Positions 27,410 through 36,470 are shown, numbered from the stretch's first letter. The stretch is 64,000 nt of DNA from Neisseria sp. DTU_2020_1000833_1_SI_GRL_NUU_006 (GCA_032388755.1 CP135593.1:1240001-1304000); one strand, 5' to 3'. Notes: generated by a model not told the origin, from the sequence alone. Numbers and translations: made by a program.

Positions 27410-28249
27410 TTATTGGGAAGAATGGGAAGAAGACAGAACCAAAACAAAGCGGCTGCGGCGCAAGGCGGCAAACGGGGTCAGTTCTGTGTCGTAATAAGGC
27501 GTACCGGAAGCGCGGACGACTTTATCCACACGGGCTACGGGAATACCTGCCGGATAAATGCCGTCCAAACCGGAGGTAATCAAAACATCCTGCGGCTTCA
27601 AATCCGAGCCCGTCGGGAAATAGCGCAAATCCAAACCCACGCCGTTGCCGTAGGCGAGATTGCGTTCGCCGGTACGCTCAACCGCAACAGGGACGATGCT
27701 TTGCGCAGCCGCCATCAGCTCGACTTCCGCACTGTTTGCGTGAACCAATGTAATCCGCCCGATTAAGCCGTTTTGGTCGATAACGGTATCGCCTGCCGCC
27801 ACCCCTTCGCCACTGCCTTTATTGATAATCAAACGCTCGGACAGCGGGTCTTTGCCACTGGACAATACTTCAGCACCGATGACATTGCTTATGCCTTTTT
27901 GTTGCAAGCCGTATAGCTTTTTCAGCTCCTGCAATTCGCTCAGATTGACCTTATCGCGTTGAAGCTGGATTTTCAGACGACCGTTTTCCTCCAAAAGGAG
28001 ACGGTTTTGTTCCAACAGCTCGGTTTGTGATTGAGATTGGTTGGAAAAATATTGATAGAGACGGACCGGCTGGTTTGCCAGCCATTGCACCGGATAAAGA
28101 ATCTCCGCCGCCGCAGTGCGCACGGGCTGCATCAGGTTGAAACGGCCGTCCGCCACCATAATGCCTGCGCCCAGTAACAAATACGCAATAAAACGAGGCA
28201 ACAGCTTTTGACCCTTTGCCTCGTCAAACCGTAAAGAAGAATGTTCCAT
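27410..28249 (-). CDS. mreC: cell shape-determining protein MreC
   Basis: MreC is a periplasmic scaffold that activates PBP2-RodA. The 279-residue protein has a membrane helix at about 17-36, a coiled coil from about 70 to 110, and a beta-rich domain with the family segments VINKGSGEGVAAGDTVIDQNGLIGRI and LITSGLDGIYPAGIPVARV. It lies 11 bp after mreB and 7 bp before mreD. Confidence 0.97.
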   Translation of the reverse strand: MEHSSLRFDEAKGQKLLPRFIAYLLLGAGIMVADGRFNLMQPVRTAAAEILYPVQWLANQPVRLYQYFSNQSQSQTELLEQNRLLLEENGRLKIQLQRDKVNLSELQELKKLYGLQQKGISNVIGAEVLSSGKDPLSERLIINKGSGEGVAAGDTVIDQNGLIGRITLVHANSAEVELMAAAQSIVPVAVERTGERNLAYGNGVGLDLRYFPTGSDLKPQDVLITSGLDGIYPAGIPVARVDKVVRASGTPYYDTELTPFAALRRSRFVLVLSSSHSSQ

Positions 28250-28260
28250 TTCAGCCTGCC

Positions 28261-29298
28261 TTATGGGTTATCCACAAAGACGGCATTCCATTTGCCGATA
28301 TAATCCAAAGCTTTGCCCGCACCATAAGCCACACAGTTCAAAGGCTGGTCGGCAATACCTACAGGCAGCCCCGTCGCATCCGCCAAAACCGTATCCATGC
28401 CGTGCAACAGTGCGCCGCCGCCTGTCAACATAATTCCCCTGTCGGCAATATCGCCTGCCAACTCAGGCGGAGCCTGTTCCAACGCAAGGAGAACGGCGCG
28501 GATAATCTGATTAACCGTTTCGCTCAAAGCCTCGCGCACCTCTTCTGAAGTAATGGCAAGCGACTTGGGCGTACCTTCCGCCAAATCGCGACCTTTAATC
28601 CGCATGGCGGTTTCGGTTGCAAAACCGGAGGCAGAACCGATTGTTTTCTTCAATTCTTCAGCCGTTGCTTCACCAATCAACACGCCGCGATGACGGCGAA
28701 GATAATGCACGATGCTCTTATCAAACTCGTCGCCCGCCGCACGGACGGAGGCGGAATAAGCCATACCGCCCAACGACAAAATGCCGATTTCCGTTGTGCC
28801 GCCGCCGATATCCACCACCATCGAACCGGCAGTGTCCTCAATCGGCAGCCCCGCACCCAAAGCAGCCGCCATCGGCTCCTCAATCAAATGTACGGAAGAT
28901 GCACCTGCGGCAAACGCAGAATCCAAAATTGCCTTGCGTTCCACTTGGGTTGCCCCGCCCGGCACGCAAATCACTACACGCGGCGGTACGACCGAATTAC
29001 CTTGTGTTGCCTTTTTAATCAACATACCCAGCATACGCTCGGCAATCGTAAAATCAGCAATCACCCCGTCCCGCATAGGACGGACGATTTCAATATTGCG
29101 CGGCGCGCGCCCCTGCATTTTCTTGGCTTCCGTACCCACGGCAACAATCTTGCTTTTACCGCCCGTACCCGATTGAACCGCCACCACAGACGGCTCGTCC
29201 AAAACAATGCCTTTACCGCGCACATAAATCAACGTGTTTGCCGTACCCAAATCAATGGCGATATCGTTGGAGAAAAAACGGGATAAAAAACGAAACAT
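28261..29298 (-). CDS. mreB: rod shape-determining actin-like protein MreB
   Basis: MreB forms membrane-bound filaments that guide lateral wall synthesis. The 345-residue protein has the actin-fold phosphate loops IDLGTANTLIYVRGKGIVL and VVDIGGGTTEIGIL, the NTVIP-like hinge region with CVPGGATQVERKAI, and a late GIMLTGGGALL adenosine motif. The presence of an intact mre operon indicates a rod-shaped or rod-derived lineage: coccoid pathogens of the genus lack mreB, as I recall, so this point deserves a comparative check. Confidence 0.97.
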   Translation of the reverse strand: MFRFLSRFFSNDIAIDLGTANTLIYVRGKGIVLDEPSVVAVQSGTGGKSKIVAVGTEAKKMQGRAPRNIEIVRPMRDGVIADFTIAERMLGMLIKKATQGNSVVPPRVVICVPGGATQVERKAILDSAFAAGASSVHLIEEPMAAALGAGLPIEDTAGSMVVDIGGGTTEIGILSLGGMAYSASVRAAGDEFDKSIVHYLRRHRGVLIGEATAEELKKTIGSASGFATETAMRIKGRDLAEGTPKSLAITSEEVREALSETVNQIIRAVLLALEQAPPELAGDIADRGIMLTGGGALLHGMDTVLADATGLPVGIADQPLNCVAYGAGKALDYIGKWNAVFVDNP

Positions 29299-29524
29299 AA
29301 AATACCTGAATATCGGCCCAGCACCGATTTTATTTAATTGTTATTCAAAATATTAAAAACATGGAAACAACGCCTTTTCAGACGACCTCCCCACTCCCCG
29401 TATGAAACGCATGGCGAAATCACACGCCGTTTGAGTAGTTTTCGGTTATAATTCCTCGTTTCATCGAAGAAGAACGCAATGATACCCCAATAAAGGGGCG
29501 TTTGCTATCAGACAAGGATTTTTT

Positions 29525-29815
29525 ATGGCTTTAAGCTTAACCGATGTGGAAAAAATTGCCAAACTCTCACGCCTTTCGCTGACCGAGGAAGAAAAAGGCA
29601 AAACCCTCTCAGAATTGAACGACATTTTCGCCATGGTCGAAAAGATGCAGGGCGTGAATACAGACGGTATCGAGCCGATGGCACACCCCCACGAAGCCGC
29701 CCTGCGCCTGCGCGAAGATACAGTTACCGAAACCGACCATGCCGCCGAATATCAAGCCGTCGCGCCTGAAGTGCGCAACCGCCTGTATATCGTGCCTCAG
29801 GTAATTGAAGAATAA
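29525..29815 (+). CDS. gatC: Asp-tRNA(Asn)/Glu-tRNA(Gln) amidotransferase subunit C
   Basis: GatC is the small clamp subunit that holds GatA and GatB together in the transamidosome. The 96-residue product has the family start SLTDVEKIAKLSRLSLTEEE and the middle segment GVNTDGIEPMAHP, with LREDTVTE after it. The promoter and a short CCCC/GGGG hairpin lie in the 226-bp gap to divergent mreB. A decayed uptake-sequence pair separates it from gatA. Confidence 0.95.
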   Translation: MALSLTDVEKIAKLSRLSLTEEEKGKTLSELNDIFAMVEKMQGVNTDGIEPMAHPHEAALRLREDTVTETDHAAEYQAVAPEVRNRLYIVPQVIEE

Positions 29816-29817
29816 TT

Positions 29818-29873
29818 TTTTCAGACGATCTCATTATCTTGAAATATGAAATCTAAACTTGGGTCGTCTGAAA
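29818..29873 (+). repeat. inverted uptake-sequence pair between gatC and gatA
   Basis: TTTCAGACGATC and GGTCGTCTGAAA face each other with a long loop. The first arm has one change from consensus. It could attenuate transcription between the two genes. Confidence 0.5.
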
Positions 29874-29984
29874 CTCGTTTTTTTCCTTCGAAATTTCAAT
29901 CACTGTTCAGCCTACGTTTTCGGCAACACTTTCCGAATATTTGCCTGAAAACAGAAACCGTCTCAAATTAGGAATCATGGCGCA

Positions 29985-31442
29985 ATGACCCAATACACCC
30001 TCAAACAAGCCAGCCAACTGCTGCAATCCAAACAAATCTCCGCCGTTGAACTGGCAACCGAATACCTCGCCGCCATTGCTGCACAGAACCCGGCCATCAA
30101 CGGCTACATCACCCTCGACCAAGACAAGACCCTCGCCGAAGCCCGTGCCGCCGACGCGCGCATTGCGCAAGGTAATGCCACCGCGCTTACCGGCGTACCC
30201 ATCGCCTACAAAGATATTTTCTGTCAAACAGGTTGGCGCAGTGCGTGCAGCTCCAAAATGCTGGACAACTTTGTCTCCCCCTACACTGCCACCGTCGTTC
30301 AAAATCTGCTTGACGAAGGCATGGTAACGCTTGGCCGTACCAATATGGACGAGTTTGCCATGGGCTCGACCAATGAGACCTCGTTCTACGGCGCGACTAA
30401 AAACCCGTGGAATCCCGAACACGTCCCAGGCGGTTCATCCGGCGGTTCCGCAGCGGTCGTTGCCGCACGCCTTGCTCCTGTCGCACTCGGTTCAGATACC
30501 GGCGGCTCTATCCGCCAGCCTGCTTCACACTGTGGCATCACCGGCATCAAACCCACCTACGGCACAGTTTCCCGCTTCGGCATGGTTGCCTACGCTTCCA
30601 GTTTCGACCAAGCCGGTCCGATGGCGCAAACCGCCGAAGACTGCGCGATTTTGCTCAATGCGATGGCGAGCTTCGACGAGCGCGATTCCACCAGTTTGGA
30701 ACGCAGCAAAGAAGACTACACCCGCGACTTGGACAAACCGCTCAAAGGCATAAAAATCGGTCTGCCTAAAGAATATTTTGGTGAAGGCGCGGATGCCGAT
30801 GTGCAGGCTGTTTTACAAAGCGTCATCGACCTTTTAAAAGCGCAAGGCGCGGAAACTATTGAAGTTTCCCTGCAGCAAACCGCCCTATCCATCCCCGCTT
30901 ACTATGTCCTCGCTTCCGCCGAAGCCAGCACCAATCTTTCCCGCTACGACGGCGTGCGCTACGGCCACCGCGCCGCCCAATTCGGCGACCTTGAAGAAAT
31001 GTACAGCAATACCCGCGCCGAAGGCTTCGGCAGCGAAGTCAAACGCCGCATCATGATTGGTACTTATGTGTTGTCGCACGGCTACTACGACGCCTATTAT
31101 CTGAAAGCCCAAAAACTGCGCCGCCTTGTTGCCAACGATTTTCAGACGGCCTTCGCGCAATGTGATTTCATCCTCGCGCCGACTGCACCCACTGCCGCTC
31201 CGAAACTCGGCAGCGACATCCATGATCCCGTGCAGATGTACCTTTCCGACATCTACACCATCGCCGTGAATCTGGCCGGATTGCCCGCCCTGACCCTACC
31301 CGCAGGTTTCAGCAACAGCGGACTACCCATCGGCGTGCAGTTCATCGGCAACCACTTCTCCGAAGCCAAAATTCTTGGCGCAGCGCATCAAGTACAGTTG
31401 GCAAGTGATTGGCACACCCAAACCCCTGATGGAAAAGCATAA
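29985..31442 (+). CDS. gatA: Asp-tRNA(Asn)/Glu-tRNA(Gln) amidotransferase subunit A
   Basis: GatA is the glutaminase that releases ammonia for conversion of mischarged Glu-tRNA(Gln) or Asp-tRNA(Asn). The 485-residue amidase has the Ser-cisSer-Lys triad: Lys76 in PIAYKDIF, Ser151 in PGGSSGGS and Ser175 in DTGGSIRQPA. Its stop overlaps the start of the following VirK/YbjX gene (TAATG), so the latter is coupled to it. An uptake sequence variant lies within the coding region near 31141. Confidence 0.97.
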   Translation: MTQYTLKQASQLLQSKQISAVELATEYLAAIAAQNPAINGYITLDQDKTLAEARAADARIAQGNATALTGVPIAYKDIFCQTGWRSACSSKMLDNFVSPYTATVVQNLLDEGMVTLGRTNMDEFAMGSTNETSFYGATKNPWNPEHVPGGSSGGSAAVVAARLAPVALGSDTGGSIRQPASHCGITGIKPTYGTVSRFGMVAYASSFDQAGPMAQTAEDCAILLNAMASFDERDSTSLERSKEDYTRDLDKPLKGIKIGLPKEYFGEGADADVQAVLQSVIDLLKAQGAETIEVSLQQTALSIPAYYVLASAEASTNLSRYDGVRYGHRAAQFGDLEEMYSNTRAEGFGSEVKRRIMIGTYVLSHGYYDAYYLKAQKLRRLVANDFQTAFAQCDFILAPTAPTAAPKLGSDIHDPVQMYLSDIYTIAVNLAGLPALTLPAGFSNSGLPIGVQFIGNHFSEAKILGAAHQVQLASDWHTQTPDGKA

Positions 31443-32314
31443 TGCCGGAGCAGTTTGTTTTTCCAGATTTCAAGACCGTATATAAAGATGCGCCGAAATT
31501 TCAAATCCAGCATTTGAAATTCTCCTTACGCAGATTGTTTACACGGCAACAAGTCAAAGATTTTGAAAACTTTGTCAACGCCTCCGCGCCACACCGTACC
31601 TTTTTCCAAAGGTGGCCCCAAAATGCCTATCCGTTGATACACGCCTTTGTTGACCAACGCTTCAACAGACGGCGCAGGCTGCAAGTCATGAAAGAAGACC
31701 TGCTGACAGCCGAAAAACTGTTCGGGCAGGAAACGCTCGCCAATATGACGACGCGCAAATTCCATGTCGTTCTGGCGCATCTTTCAGACGACCTGACTTT
31801 ATGGCTGAACCGGAACGATGATTGCGTGGATGAAGGAATGTGGTCGCTATCCCTGCGCGACAGCGAAGGAAAACGTCTCTACATGGCTACCTTCGCCCTA
31901 GTTGACGGCAGATTGCTGGCCGCCTCTATCCAAGGCCCTGCGGGGGAAGAAGCTAAAGACCTTGTACGCAGCCTGACCAAACGACTCCACGGTCTGCGCC
32001 CGCAGCAGCTGATGGTAACCGCCCTGCAATATTTTTCGACATCGCTCAATTTGGGCGGCGTTATCGGCATTGCCCAAGAGCATCAGGTCAAACTGCGCTG
32101 GCGGCTGAAGAAACGGGTCAAAATGAATTACGACCTATTTTGGCAGGAGAACGGCGCAACGCTCGAAAGCGACGGCTACTGGCATCTGCCGCAAATCCCG
32201 CCGCGAAAAGACTTGGCGGAAATCGAAAGCAAAAAGCGTTCGATGTACCGCAAACGTTACCAAATGCTGGATAACATGGTAGCCGAGATGCAGGCTTGCT
32301 TTCAGAAAACTTGA
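31442..32314 (+). CDS. VirK/YbjX family protein (DUF535)
   Basis: The 290-residue protein matches the DUF535 family: an N-terminal helical region with Arg-rich stretches, a beta segment containing LYMATFALVDGRLLAASIQGP, then DLVRSLTKRLHGLRPQQLMV and LGGVIGIAQEHQV, and the final KRSMYRKRYQMLD. In enteric bacteria VirK and YbjX affect virulence or envelope resistance, but a biochemical activity is not known. Its ATG shares one base with the gatA stop, which places it inside the gat transcription unit between gatA and gatB. Confidence 0.88.
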   Translation: MPEQFVFPDFKTVYKDAPKFQIQHLKFSLRRLFTRQQVKDFENFVNASAPHRTFFQRWPQNAYPLIHAFVDQRFNRRRRLQVMKEDLLTAEKLFGQETLANMTTRKFHVVLAHLSDDLTLWLNRNDDCVDEGMWSLSLRDSEGKRLYMATFALVDGRLLAASIQGPAGEEAKDLVRSLTKRLHGLRPQQLMVTALQYFSTSLNLGGVIGIAQEHQVKLRWRLKKRVKMNYDLFWQENGATLESDGYWHLPQIPPRKDLAEIESKKRSMYRKRYQMLDNMVAEMQACFQKT

Positions 32315-32320
32315 TTCTGC

Positions 32321-32370
32321 GTTTTCAGACGACCTTTGCCATTTGAAAAACAAACAGGTCGTCTGAAAAC
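32321..32370 (+). terminator. uptake-sequence inverted repeat before gatB
   Basis: GTTTTCAGACGACCTTTG and CAGGTCGTCTGAAAAC flank a loop of about 17 bases in the short gap before gatB. Confidence 0.55.
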
Positions 32371-32414
32371 GGCTGACCACTTTATATTATCGACATCAAA
32401 AGAAAGAACCCCTT

Positions 32415-33845
32415 ATGACCTGGGAAACAGTAATCGGCTTGGAAATCCACGTCCAGCTCAACACCCAATCCAAAATCTTCAGCGGCGCATCGACCGCGTT
32501 CGGTGCGGAACCCAATGCGCACGCCAGCGTGGTGGAATGCGCACTGCCGGGCGTACTGCCGGTAATGAACCGCGAAGTCGTTGAAAAAGCCATCAAATTG
32601 GGCTTGGCGTTGGATGCGGAAATCAATCAGAAAAACGTGTTCGACCGCAAAAACTACTTCTATCCCGACTTGCCCAAAGGCTATCAAATCAGCCAGTTGG
32701 ATTTACCGATTGTCGAACACGGCAAGCTGGAAATCGTAGTCGGAGACGATGTGAAAACCATCAACGTAACCCGCGCGCACATGGAAGAAGACGCGGGCAA
32801 ATCCGTGCATGAAGGCCTGAACGGCGCAACCGGCATCGACCTGAACCGCGCAGGCACGCCGTTATTGGAAGTGGTATCCGAACCCGAAATGCGCTCCGCC
32901 GCCGAAGCCGTTGCCTACGCCAAAGCCTTGCACAGCTTGGTAACCTGGCTGGACATCTGCGACGGCAATATGGCGGAAGGCTCGTTCCGCGTCGATGCCA
33001 ACGTATCTGTGCGTCCGAAAGGTCAAGCGGAATTCGGCACGCGCCGCGAGATTAAAAACCTCAATTCCTTCCGTTTCTTAGAGCAGGCGATTAATTACGA
33101 AGTGGAAGCGCAAATCGAGATTTTGGAAGACGGCGGCAAAGTACAGCAGGCGACCATGCTGTTCGACCCTGAAAAAGGCGAAACCCGCGTGATGCGTTTG
33201 AAAGAAGACGCGCACGACTACCGCTACTTCCCCGACCCCGATTTGCTGCCCGTCATCATTTCAGACGACCGGTTGCAAAAAGCCAAAGCAGAAATGCCAG
33301 AGCTGCCGAAAGAAATGGCGGCGCGTTTCGTGGCGGATTACGGCGTGTCCGAATACGACGCGCGCCTGCTCACCGCCAGCCGCGTGCAGGCTGCCTATTT
33401 TGAAGAAGCCGCCAAAGCCAGCGGACAAGGCAAGCTGACTGCCAACTGGATGAACGGCGAACTCGCCGCCACGCTGAACAAAGAAGGCGTGGAACTCGCC
33501 GACAGCCCGATTACCGCCCCGCGCCTCGCCGCGTTGGTAGGCAAAATCGCCGATGGCACATTAAGCAGCAAATTGGCGAAAAAAGCCTTTGAAGCCATGT
33601 GGGCCGAACCCGAAGCCACTATCGCTGAAATCATCGAAAAACACGGCTTGCAGCAGATGACCGATACCGGCGCGATTGAAGCGATGGTGGACGAAGTGCT
33701 GGCCAACAACGCCAAAGCTGTAGAACAATTTAAATCCGGCAACGAAAAAGCCCTGAATGCGATTGTGGGACAAGTGATGAAGGCCAGCAAAGGCAAAGCG
33801 AATCCCGCACAGGTTCAAGAACTGATTAAAGCCAAACTGGCTTAA
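32415..33845 (+). CDS. gatB: Asp-tRNA(Asn)/Glu-tRNA(Gln) amidotransferase subunit B
   Basis: GatB binds the mischarged tRNA and catalyses phosphorylation and amidation of the attached acid. The 476-residue protein has the opening WETVIGLEIHVQLNTQSKIF, the kinase-like core with DLPKGYQISQ and EDAGKSVHEG, the RREIKNLNSFRFLEQAINYE segment and a C-terminal YqeY-like tail. The usual CxxCxxC zinc cluster near the start is absent; the corresponding segment reads AFGAEPNAHASVVECALPGVLPV, as in the zinc-free form. Three gat genes plus one extra form this cluster. Confidence 0.97.
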   Translation: MTWETVIGLEIHVQLNTQSKIFSGASTAFGAEPNAHASVVECALPGVLPVMNREVVEKAIKLGLALDAEINQKNVFDRKNYFYPDLPKGYQISQLDLPIVEHGKLEIVVGDDVKTINVTRAHMEEDAGKSVHEGLNGATGIDLNRAGTPLLEVVSEPEMRSAAEAVAYAKALHSLVTWLDICDGNMAEGSFRVDANVSVRPKGQAEFGTRREIKNLNSFRFLEQAINYEVEAQIEILEDGGKVQQATMLFDPEKGETRVMRLKEDAHDYRYFPDPDLLPVIISDDRLQKAKAEMPELPKEMAARFVADYGVSEYDARLLTASRVQAAYFEEAAKASGQGKLTANWMNGELAATLNKEGVELADSPITAPRLAALVGKIADGTLSSKLAKKAFEAMWAEPEATIAEIIEKHGLQQMTDTGAIEAMVDEVLANNAKAVEQFKSGNEKALNAIVGQVMKASKGKANPAQVQELIKAKLA

Positions 33846-33858
33846 TCCGTTATCACAC

Positions 33859-33918
33859 AGGTCGTCTGAAAGCAAAGTTCCAACGAAGGTAAAACGGGAA
33901 ACAAGCTTTCAGACGACC
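33859..33918 (+). terminator. uptake-sequence inverted repeat after gatB
   Basis: AGGTCGTCTGAAAGC pairs with GCTTTCAGACGACC across a loop of about 30 bases. Confidence 0.55.
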
Positions 33919-33992
33919 GTAGATTCCGCTTTCAATACATACTTCCCGAGATATAGTAAACTTACCGTCGGTTTTCCTTTCTCTTTGCCTTC

Positions 33993-35111
33993 ATGTTCCC
34001 CATTGTCCCCACCGACCGCGCCGCTGCCGAATGGCGCAACGAAAGCACGCAGAAGCCGCCCAAGCAGGCGGTTTATGTGCATGAAAGCAATGCCGCCGAT
34101 ATTCTGAAAAACGCCCACGCCCACACGGCAACCGTTTGGACGGGCGATTTCCACAACGCCAAGCAAGTATTGGCTGCGATGAAAAAGCGCGTCCGCAGGT
34201 CGTCTGAAAAAACGAAAAACGCGCCTGCCGATATCCAGACGGCCTTCCACACCCACCGTATGAAACAGGCGCAGCAAAGCCGCGTGTTGAACATGCTTGC
34301 CGTCGAAATCGGCGCGGGTTTTCAGTTAAGCAACCCGCGCTCGCCCGACGTCCGCGCCGCCCTTGCCGATGTCTACGCCGAGCCGAACGACGCGCCGTTT
34401 TTGCTGCCGCTCAATCAGCTTTTGGGTTTTATCGGCGCACACGAATGGCACAAAAAAGGCATAGACATTCCGCAGCTTGACGGCAAAATCCACGTTCCTT
34501 TCGGCGTGTTCTCGCCCCTGCGCGGCGAATATTTGGACCTAATCGCCCAAGCGCCGTTAAATCCCCATATTCAGACGGCGTTCGACATCGGCACAGGTTC
34601 CGGCGTTATCGCCGCCATCCTTGCCAAACGCGGCATTCCCAAAATCACCGCCACCGACACCAACCCCAAAGCCATCGCCTGCGCAACCGCCAACCTCGCC
34701 CGCTTCGGGCTGGACAAACAAGTCGCCGTCCAAGCCGTCGATTTGTTTCCCGAAGGACGCGCCGATCTGATCGTCTGCAACCCGCCGTGGCTGCCCGCCA
34801 AACCGACTTCCGCTATCGAAACCGCTCTCTACGATCCCGACAACGCCATGCTGACCGCCTTCTTAAACGGCGTGCGGCAGCATTTAAACCCGCAAGGCGA
34901 AGCGTGGTTGATCATTTCCGACTTGGCGGAACATCTGCACCTGCGCGACCACGATTTTCTGGAACAATGTTTTCAGACGACCTCTTTAGAAGTGGTCGAT
35001 ATTCTGAAAACCAAACCGTGCCACCGCAAAGCCGCCGACGAATCCGACCCGCTCGCTTTCGCCCGCAATCGGGAAACCACATATCTCTATCGTTTGAAAG
35101 CGAAGTCCTGA
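33993..35111 (+). CDS. class I SAM-dependent methyltransferase, PrmC/RlmG-like
   Basis: The 372-residue protein has an unassigned N-terminal region of about 180 residues and a Rossmann methyltransferase domain with AFDIGTGSGVIAAILAKRG (SAM loop) and VCNPPWLPAK, the NPPY-type catalytic motif of enzymes that methylate amide or ring nitrogens. The two-part layout is like RNA guanine or protein glutamine methyltransferases, but the specific substrate is not readable here. It has uptake sequences inside the frame near 34198 and 34970. Confidence 0.85.
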   Translation: MFPIVPTDRAAAEWRNESTQKPPKQAVYVHESNAADILKNAHAHTATVWTGDFHNAKQVLAAMKKRVRRSSEKTKNAPADIQTAFHTHRMKQAQQSRVLNMLAVEIGAGFQLSNPRSPDVRAALADVYAEPNDAPFLLPLNQLLGFIGAHEWHKKGIDIPQLDGKIHVPFGVFSPLRGEYLDLIAQAPLNPHIQTAFDIGTGSGVIAAILAKRGIPKITATDTNPKAIACATANLARFGLDKQVAVQAVDLFPEGRADLIVCNPPWLPAKPTSAIETALYDPDNAMLTAFLNGVRQHLNPQGEAWLIISDLAEHLHLRDHDFLEQCFQTTSLEVVDILKTKPCHRKAADESDPLAFARNRETTYLYRLKAKS

Positions 35112-35151
35112 TATACAATTAGGTCGTCTGAAACCCGTTCCCGCCATTCCC

Positions 35152-35835
35152 ATGCAACTGATCAAATACCTCCAATCCCAAGGCATAGGCAGCCGCAAAC
35201 AATGCCAGTGGCTGATTCAAAACGACTGTGTCGAAATCAACGATACGGTCTACAACGACGCCAAAGCTGACATCGATCCCGCCGAAGTCCAAACGCTGCG
35301 CATAGACGGCGAAGACATCGTCATCGTGCCCATGCCTTATTTTTATATCCTGCTCAACAAGCCCGCCGATTACGAAACCTCGCACAAACCGCAGCAATAC
35401 CCCAGCGTCTTCAGCCTTTTCCCCGATCATATGCGCAATATCGACATGCAGGCGGTCGGCAGGCTGGATGCGGATACGACGGGCGTTTTGCTGATTACCA
35501 ACGACGGGCAGTTCAACCACCGCGTTACCTCGCCGAAACACAAAGTGCCCAAAATCTACCGCGTTACCCTGAAGCATCCTGCCGACGACAGCCTGTGTGA
35601 AACGCTGAAAAACGGCGTCCTGCTGCACGACGACAACGAAACCGTCCGCGCAGCCGAAGCCGTTTTGGAAAACCCGACCACCCTGCTGATGACCATTACC
35701 GAAGGCAAATATCATCAAGTCAAACGCATGGTCGCCGCTGCCGGCAACCGCGTCGAACACCTCCATCGGGACGAATTTAACGGACGAACGGTAGAAAATT
35801 TAGCCTCAGGGGAGTGGAAATTCATCACAGTTTGA
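35152..35835 (+). CDS. rsuA: 16S rRNA pseudouridine(516) synthase
   Basis: RsuA converts U516 of 16S rRNA to pseudouridine in the 30S subunit. The 227-residue protein begins with an S4 RNA-binding domain (about 1-60) and has the catalytic loop AVGRLDADTTGVLLITND with Asp106, followed by KIYRVTL and EGKYHQVKRMVAAAGNRV. RluE or RluF-type paralogues are possible, but the length and domain set fit RsuA best. An uptake sequence lies just before the start. Confidence 0.9.
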   Translation: MQLIKYLQSQGIGSRKQCQWLIQNDCVEINDTVYNDAKADIDPAEVQTLRIDGEDIVIVPMPYFYILLNKPADYETSHKPQQYPSVFSLFPDHMRNIDMQAVGRLDADTTGVLLITNDGQFNHRVTSPKHKVPKIYRVTLKHPADDSLCETLKNGVLLHDDNETVRAAEAVLENPTTLLMTITEGKYHQVKRMVAAAGNRVEHLHRDEFNGRTVENLASGEWKFITV

Positions 35836-35958
35836 AAATTTTGAAGTTTTTTCAAAAAAATTTTAACCATTATGATTTTTTTATTTGTTTAAAAACATGA
35901 TGATATGATTGTTAAGGTGTGATTAACCAAACTTAACGTCATCATTCGTGAACTATTA

Positions 35959-35964
35959 TATAAT
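35959..35964 (+). promoter_or_regulatory. putative -10 box of the candidate small RNA
   Basis: The hexamer TATAAT matches consensus. No convincing -35 box lies at the usual spacing, so an activator or a weaker promoter would be needed. Confidence 0.35.
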
Positions 35965-35970
35965 TCGCGT

Positions 35971-36078
35971 GTCTGAGTAACACTTGCTTCGAGAGAAGTG
36001 AGTAAGTGAGTAAGACGTTTTCCCCGTAATGTGTTTGGCCATCTATACTTTTCCCCTTAGTATAGATGGTTTTTTTTA
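35971..36078 (+). ncRNA. candidate small RNA, about 108 nt
   Basis: The stretch begins a few bases after a TATAAT box and ends in a strong intrinsic terminator. It has a first hairpin around CACTTGCTTC and GAAGTGAGTAAGTG, an unpaired TTTTCCCC-containing middle, and the terminator stem, the layout of Hfq-type regulatory RNAs. It has no open frame. I cannot assign it to a named Neisseria sRNA. Confidence 0.42.
36049..36078 (+). terminator. strong intrinsic terminator, not uptake-sequence based
   Basis: CCATCTATAC pairs with GTATAGATGG, separated by about 11 bases, and is followed by a run of eight T. It lies 60 bases before the next gene and points away from rsuA. Confidence 0.8.
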
Positions 36079-36139
36079 TCTTTGATTTCAATTCTTTCAG
36101 TCAAGTTCTTTCATTCAATCCTACAAACAGGAGAGCGTC

Positions 36140-36457
36140 ATGTTACTCAAAAAAGGCTTGCTTTCTACTTTGTCCATTCTGATACTGGGTTTTTCCGCCC
36201 ACACTGCCGATGCAGACACCCACAAACGCCACCATCCGCGAACTCAAGCCGAACATGGCAAACTGCATCCCGCCTGCAAAAAGTACCTCGACCGCCGCGC
36301 TGCATGGTACAAATACAAAGGCAACCGTGCCGAATTGAAAGAAAACCGAAAAGCCCGCAAAGCTTTCCGTCAGCTACCCTATAAAGAACAACGCATCCAA
36401 TGCCGCGCCGCTTACGAAGCATTTGATGATTTCGATCAAGGCAAATTCCGCCGTTAA
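36140..36457 (+). CDS. small basic secreted protein
   Basis: The 105-residue product has a signal peptide with a hydrophobic core at about 6-19 and a likely cleavage after ADA at 26. The mature part is His/Arg/Lys-rich and contains two cysteines (near 46 and 88) that may form one disulfide. AGGAGAG lies at ideal distance from the ATG. I know no family. It is followed by an uptake-sequence terminator and preceded by the terminator of the candidate sRNA, so it is monocistronic. Confidence 0.7.
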   Translation: MLLKKGLLSTLSILILGFSAHTADADTHKRHHPRTQAEHGKLHPACKKYLDRRAAWYKYKGNRAELKENRKARKAFRQLPYKEQRIQCRAAYEAFDDFDQGKFRR

Positions 36458-36470
36458 CAATCATATCGGT

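Larger units (their letters stand above)
35836..36139. other. intergenic stretch with a candidate small-RNA gene
   Basis: AT-rich DNA follows the rsuA stop. A GTTAAG/CTTAAC inverted repeat (35911-35937), a -10-like TATAAT (35959-35964) and a strong terminator at 36049-36078 frame the candidate small RNA. Confidence 0.5.

Noticed and set aside
36049..36078. CRISPR or attachment site near the strong terminator
   Set aside because: The repeat is a single hairpin with a T tract; there are no spaced repeats, no integrase gene and no tRNA.
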